Source of the DNA: JAXDBV01 sp034678415
GTDB lineage: Bacteria; Bacteroidota; Bacteroidia; Bacteroidales; VadinHA17
Assembly (NCBI GenBank): GCA_034678415.1
Contig: JAXDBV010000142.1
Location: 1 to 26,320 of the forward strand
Direction: 5' to 3'
Length of the DNA stretch: 26,320 nucleotides
Shown: piece after piece, positions 24,629 to 26,320 of the stretch
Layout of the letters: each line of letters opens with the position of its first letter
Numbering within the stretch: position 1 is the stretch's first letter
Made by a program: the position numbers and the translations under genes
The notes under the pieces: generated by a model
The model's database searches: none
What the model was told of the DNA's origin: nothing
Seen by the model: only the letters and a program-made list of their open reading frames with translations

Positions 24629-24815
24629 TTGGGCAGTTATTTATGTATTAAATATAATAGAAAATATCCAAACCGACCGGTGCATTCAGTTTGCACCTGT
24701 CCCCATACACAACTGTCAATCATTAAAAAGATCACCCTAAAAAGATTTTTCAGACCATGTGTGCTTCCATTTTAATAAAACAGGTAAATTTAATGCTTCA
24801 CACACTTGTTTGGCC

Positions 24816-25988
24816 ATGGAAAAACAAAAATCCGGAAAGGTAAGCCGCAGGAGATTTTTTCAGTTAACAACAGCCGGTACTATTGCCGCAGCGGTTCCCC
24901 GTTTATTGCCCGGGGCTGACATGCCTGTTGGGCAGGAAAAACCAGCCACCAATATTGCCGACGCCATGAAATATCCCCGGGGCGAATCCTCCATGCCCGG
25001 ACGCTATCCCGGAGTCGTGGCCAGGATCACTCATGAAGGCTGCATTGATGACAACCGGATCGTGGCACCGGCCGCATACCGGATGATCGCGGAAGGCATG
25101 CTGGCCCTTACCGGCAAAGCACGCCTCAAATCGGCATGGCGTGTATTTGTCAGGCCGGGGGAGAAGATAGGCCTTAAAATCAACCCTATCGGTGGTCCGC
25201 TGCTCAGCACAAGCCATGAGGCGGTGAAGGCTGTCATCAGCCAGCTCGAAGAGGCCGGGATAAGGAAAGAAGACATACTCATATGGGACAGACGTGAAGA
25301 ACAGATGGTCGAGGCAGGCTTTACCGGTGAGAATTACCCGGGGATCAAAATTATCGGTACCGAAACAAAGGATGAAAAAGGATCATTTTATGATACCGAA
25401 GGGAAGCTGTACAGCGAAAGGATGATCGACAAAGACTGGTATTACTGGGCCGATGTGGAAGGCGAATACGATGCCTATACAATGCCATATATGGTTAACG
25501 GAGGTAAGTATTCCTACTTCACTAAGATATGCACACAGATGGTGGATAAGATCATCAACATTCCCATCATGAAAAATGCAGGCTCTTCGGTCACCCTTGC
25601 CATGAAGAATCTTGCCTTCGGTTCGGTAACAAACACCGGCAGGCTGCATAAGCAGCTTTGGGCGGAGACCTGCGCCTTTGTATGCGCCTTCCCGCCCCTG
25701 CGCGACAAGGTAGTGCTGAACATTCTCGACGGCATCAGGGGTTGCTTCGACGGAGGACCGGCCGCCAATCCCCAGTTCTTCACCAACTACAAAACCATCC
25801 TGTTGTCTACCGATCCTGTGGCTGTTGACCGTATCGGTTATGAGATGATCCTGAGGAAACGGATCGAAGAAAAAATACAGAAGGAAGAGGCTGCATCAGC
25901 ACGTAATTTTATGAACCTTGCACAGGAACTGATGCTGGGTGTGGCTGACCTGGACAGGATTGAAGTAAGGGAGGTCAGACCAGCTTGA
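24816..25988 (+). CDS. Tat-exported DUF362-domain protein
   Basis: A 390-residue protein. ATG 24816 starts a twin-arginine signal: Ser10-Arg-Arg-Arg-Phe-Phe, then a hydrophobic stretch (TTAGTIAAAVPRLL). An open frame 19 codons further upstream (GTG at 24759) would bury the signal, so I reject it. The body has DUF362 features: VARITHEGCIDDNRIV, the segment VRPGEKIGLKINPIGGP, IINIPIMKNAGSSVTLAMKN, and LLSTDPVAVDRIGYEMI near the end. DUF362 domains often accompany iron-sulfur proteins, but I see no 4Fe-4S Cys cluster here. The Tat signal implies folding, perhaps with a cofactor, before export. The next gene begins 11 bases after its stop, suggesting an operon. Function is unknown. Confidence 0.85.
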   Translation: MEKQKSGKVSRRRFFQLTTAGTIAAAVPRLLPGADMPVGQEKPATNIADAMKYPRGESSMPGRYPGVVARITHEGCIDDNRIVAPAAYRMIAEGMLALTGKARLKSAWRVFVRPGEKIGLKINPIGGPLLSTSHEAVKAVISQLEEAGIRKEDILIWDRREEQMVEAGFTGENYPGIKIIGTETKDEKGSFYDTEGKLYSERMIDKDWYYWADVEGEYDAYTMPYMVNGGKYSYFTKICTQMVDKIINIPIMKNAGSSVTLAMKNLAFGSVTNTGRLHKQLWAETCAFVCAFPPLRDKVVLNILDGIRGCFDGGPAANPQFFTNYKTILLSTDPVAVDRIGYEMILRKRIEEKIQKEEAASARNFMNLAQELMLGVADLDRIEVREVRPA

Positions 25989-25999
25989 GCATCGGGCAT

Positions 26000-26320
26000 A
26001 TGGGAAAAAAGATCATACCGGCCGTCCTGTTAACCCTTGTCAACATTATATCCTACCCGCAGGAAATGCCCCTCATCATGCCCGGAGACCACAAGGGACT
26101 GAATATCACCCGTTCTGTCCACTATGACGGCAACTCCCTGTGGGGGTATATGAACGGTGGGGCCGATCTCTACCTCGAATACGGCTTTGACCAGCTGGTG
26201 GTACAGGAATTTGAACACGCAAAACATAAGTATAAGGCAGAGATATTCAGGATGAACGATGACCCGGCTGCCTTCGGTATATATTCAGCCCTCCGGTACC
26301 GCTGCCCTGTTGACACTGTC
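26000..26320 (+). CDS. DUF6599-like secreted protein, 5' part only
   Basis: An open frame of 107 codons running off the window. It starts with a signal peptide (MGKKIIPAVLLTLVNIISYP). GYMNGGADLYLEYGFDQLVVQEF and EIFRMNDDPAAFGIYSALR follow, a pattern I associate with DUF6599, where YnGGA-x-LYL-x-YGF and a Asp-Pro-x-x-AfGiYS motif recur. No activity is known to me. It begins 11 bases after the DUF362 stop, so the two are probably co-transcribed and may act together in the periplasm. Confidence 0.72.
   Translation, partial: MGKKIIPAVLLTLVNIISYPQEMPLIMPGDHKGLNITRSVHYDGNSLWGYMNGGADLYLEYGFDQLVVQEFEHAKHKYKAEIFRMNDDPAAFGIYSALRYRCPVDTV

Noticed and set aside
24785..24792. TAAATTTA as a promoter of the DUF362 gene
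   Set aside because: Differs from TAnnTTTG at the important final G, and no TTG is at the right distance.
1..26320. CRISPR arrays, tRNA or rRNA genes, insertion sequences, integrases, toxin-antitoxin or phage-defence genes
   Set aside because: Looked for on both strands; no array of direct repeats, cloverleaf, transposase motif or defence-type domain was visible.

Overview
The window reads as chromosomal DNA of a Bacteroidota member, probably a carbohydrate-degrading Bacteroidales or Marinilabiliales-type bacterium. The evidence is a SusC/SusD pair, a one-piece hybrid two-component system (HTCS), several copies of the phylum's promoter signature (TTG, then TAnnTTTG), and starts with little or no Shine-Dalgarno sequence. 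Coding density is high. I see no rRNA, tRNA, CRISPR array, insertion sequence or phage gene.

Layout. 296-1408 (+) is a membrane-anchored DUF6544-like protein. 1642-6033 (-) is an HTCS sensor/regulator. Divergent from it, 6182-19722 (+) holds a pectin/galacturonate utilisation locus: GH28 polygalacturonase, SusC, SusD, a terminator-like hairpin, GH105 unsaturated glycuronyl hydrolase, a DUF4861 lipoprotein, a 398-bp gap with promoter-like features, then kduI, a kduD-type dehydrogenase, a secreted alpha/beta-hydrolase (probable esterase) and an MFS transporter. The last four genes are tightly packed: 8-bp spacing, then a 4-base overlap, then abutting stop and start codons. 19735-21033 (-) is a cysteate synthase-like PLP enzyme, tail to tail with the MFS gene. 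Housekeeping genes follow: a tRNA-dihydrouridine synthase (+), a MenA-like UbiA prenyltransferase (-), and an unknown secreted protein (-). The right edge has a Tat-exported DUF362 protein (+) and the 5' part of a DUF6599-like secreted protein (+) that runs off the window.

How the locus would work (inference from families). The HTCS periplasmic propellers sense a pectic oligosaccharide and the AraC domain activates the divergent operon. SusD and SusC capture and import oligogalacturonides. GH28 cuts the galacturonan backbone, an esterase removes acyl or methyl groups, and GH105 releases 4,5-unsaturated galacturonate. This opens spontaneously to 5-keto-4-deoxyuronate, which KduI isomerises and the SDR reduces to 2-keto-3-deoxygluconate. 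No polysaccharide lyase, KDG kinase or KDPG aldolase lies in the window, so the route must be completed elsewhere.

The less ordinary points are these. A palindromic element of about 41 bp occurs twice, each time between convergent genes. The cysteate synthase suggests sulfonolipid synthesis and appears to have lost an N-terminal Cys pair. An exporter-like MFS protein sits in a sugar-acid operon. Several conserved families lack an assigned role (DUF4861, DUF6544, DUF362/DUF6599 and the 350-residue secreted protein). I found no clearly new multi-gene system.
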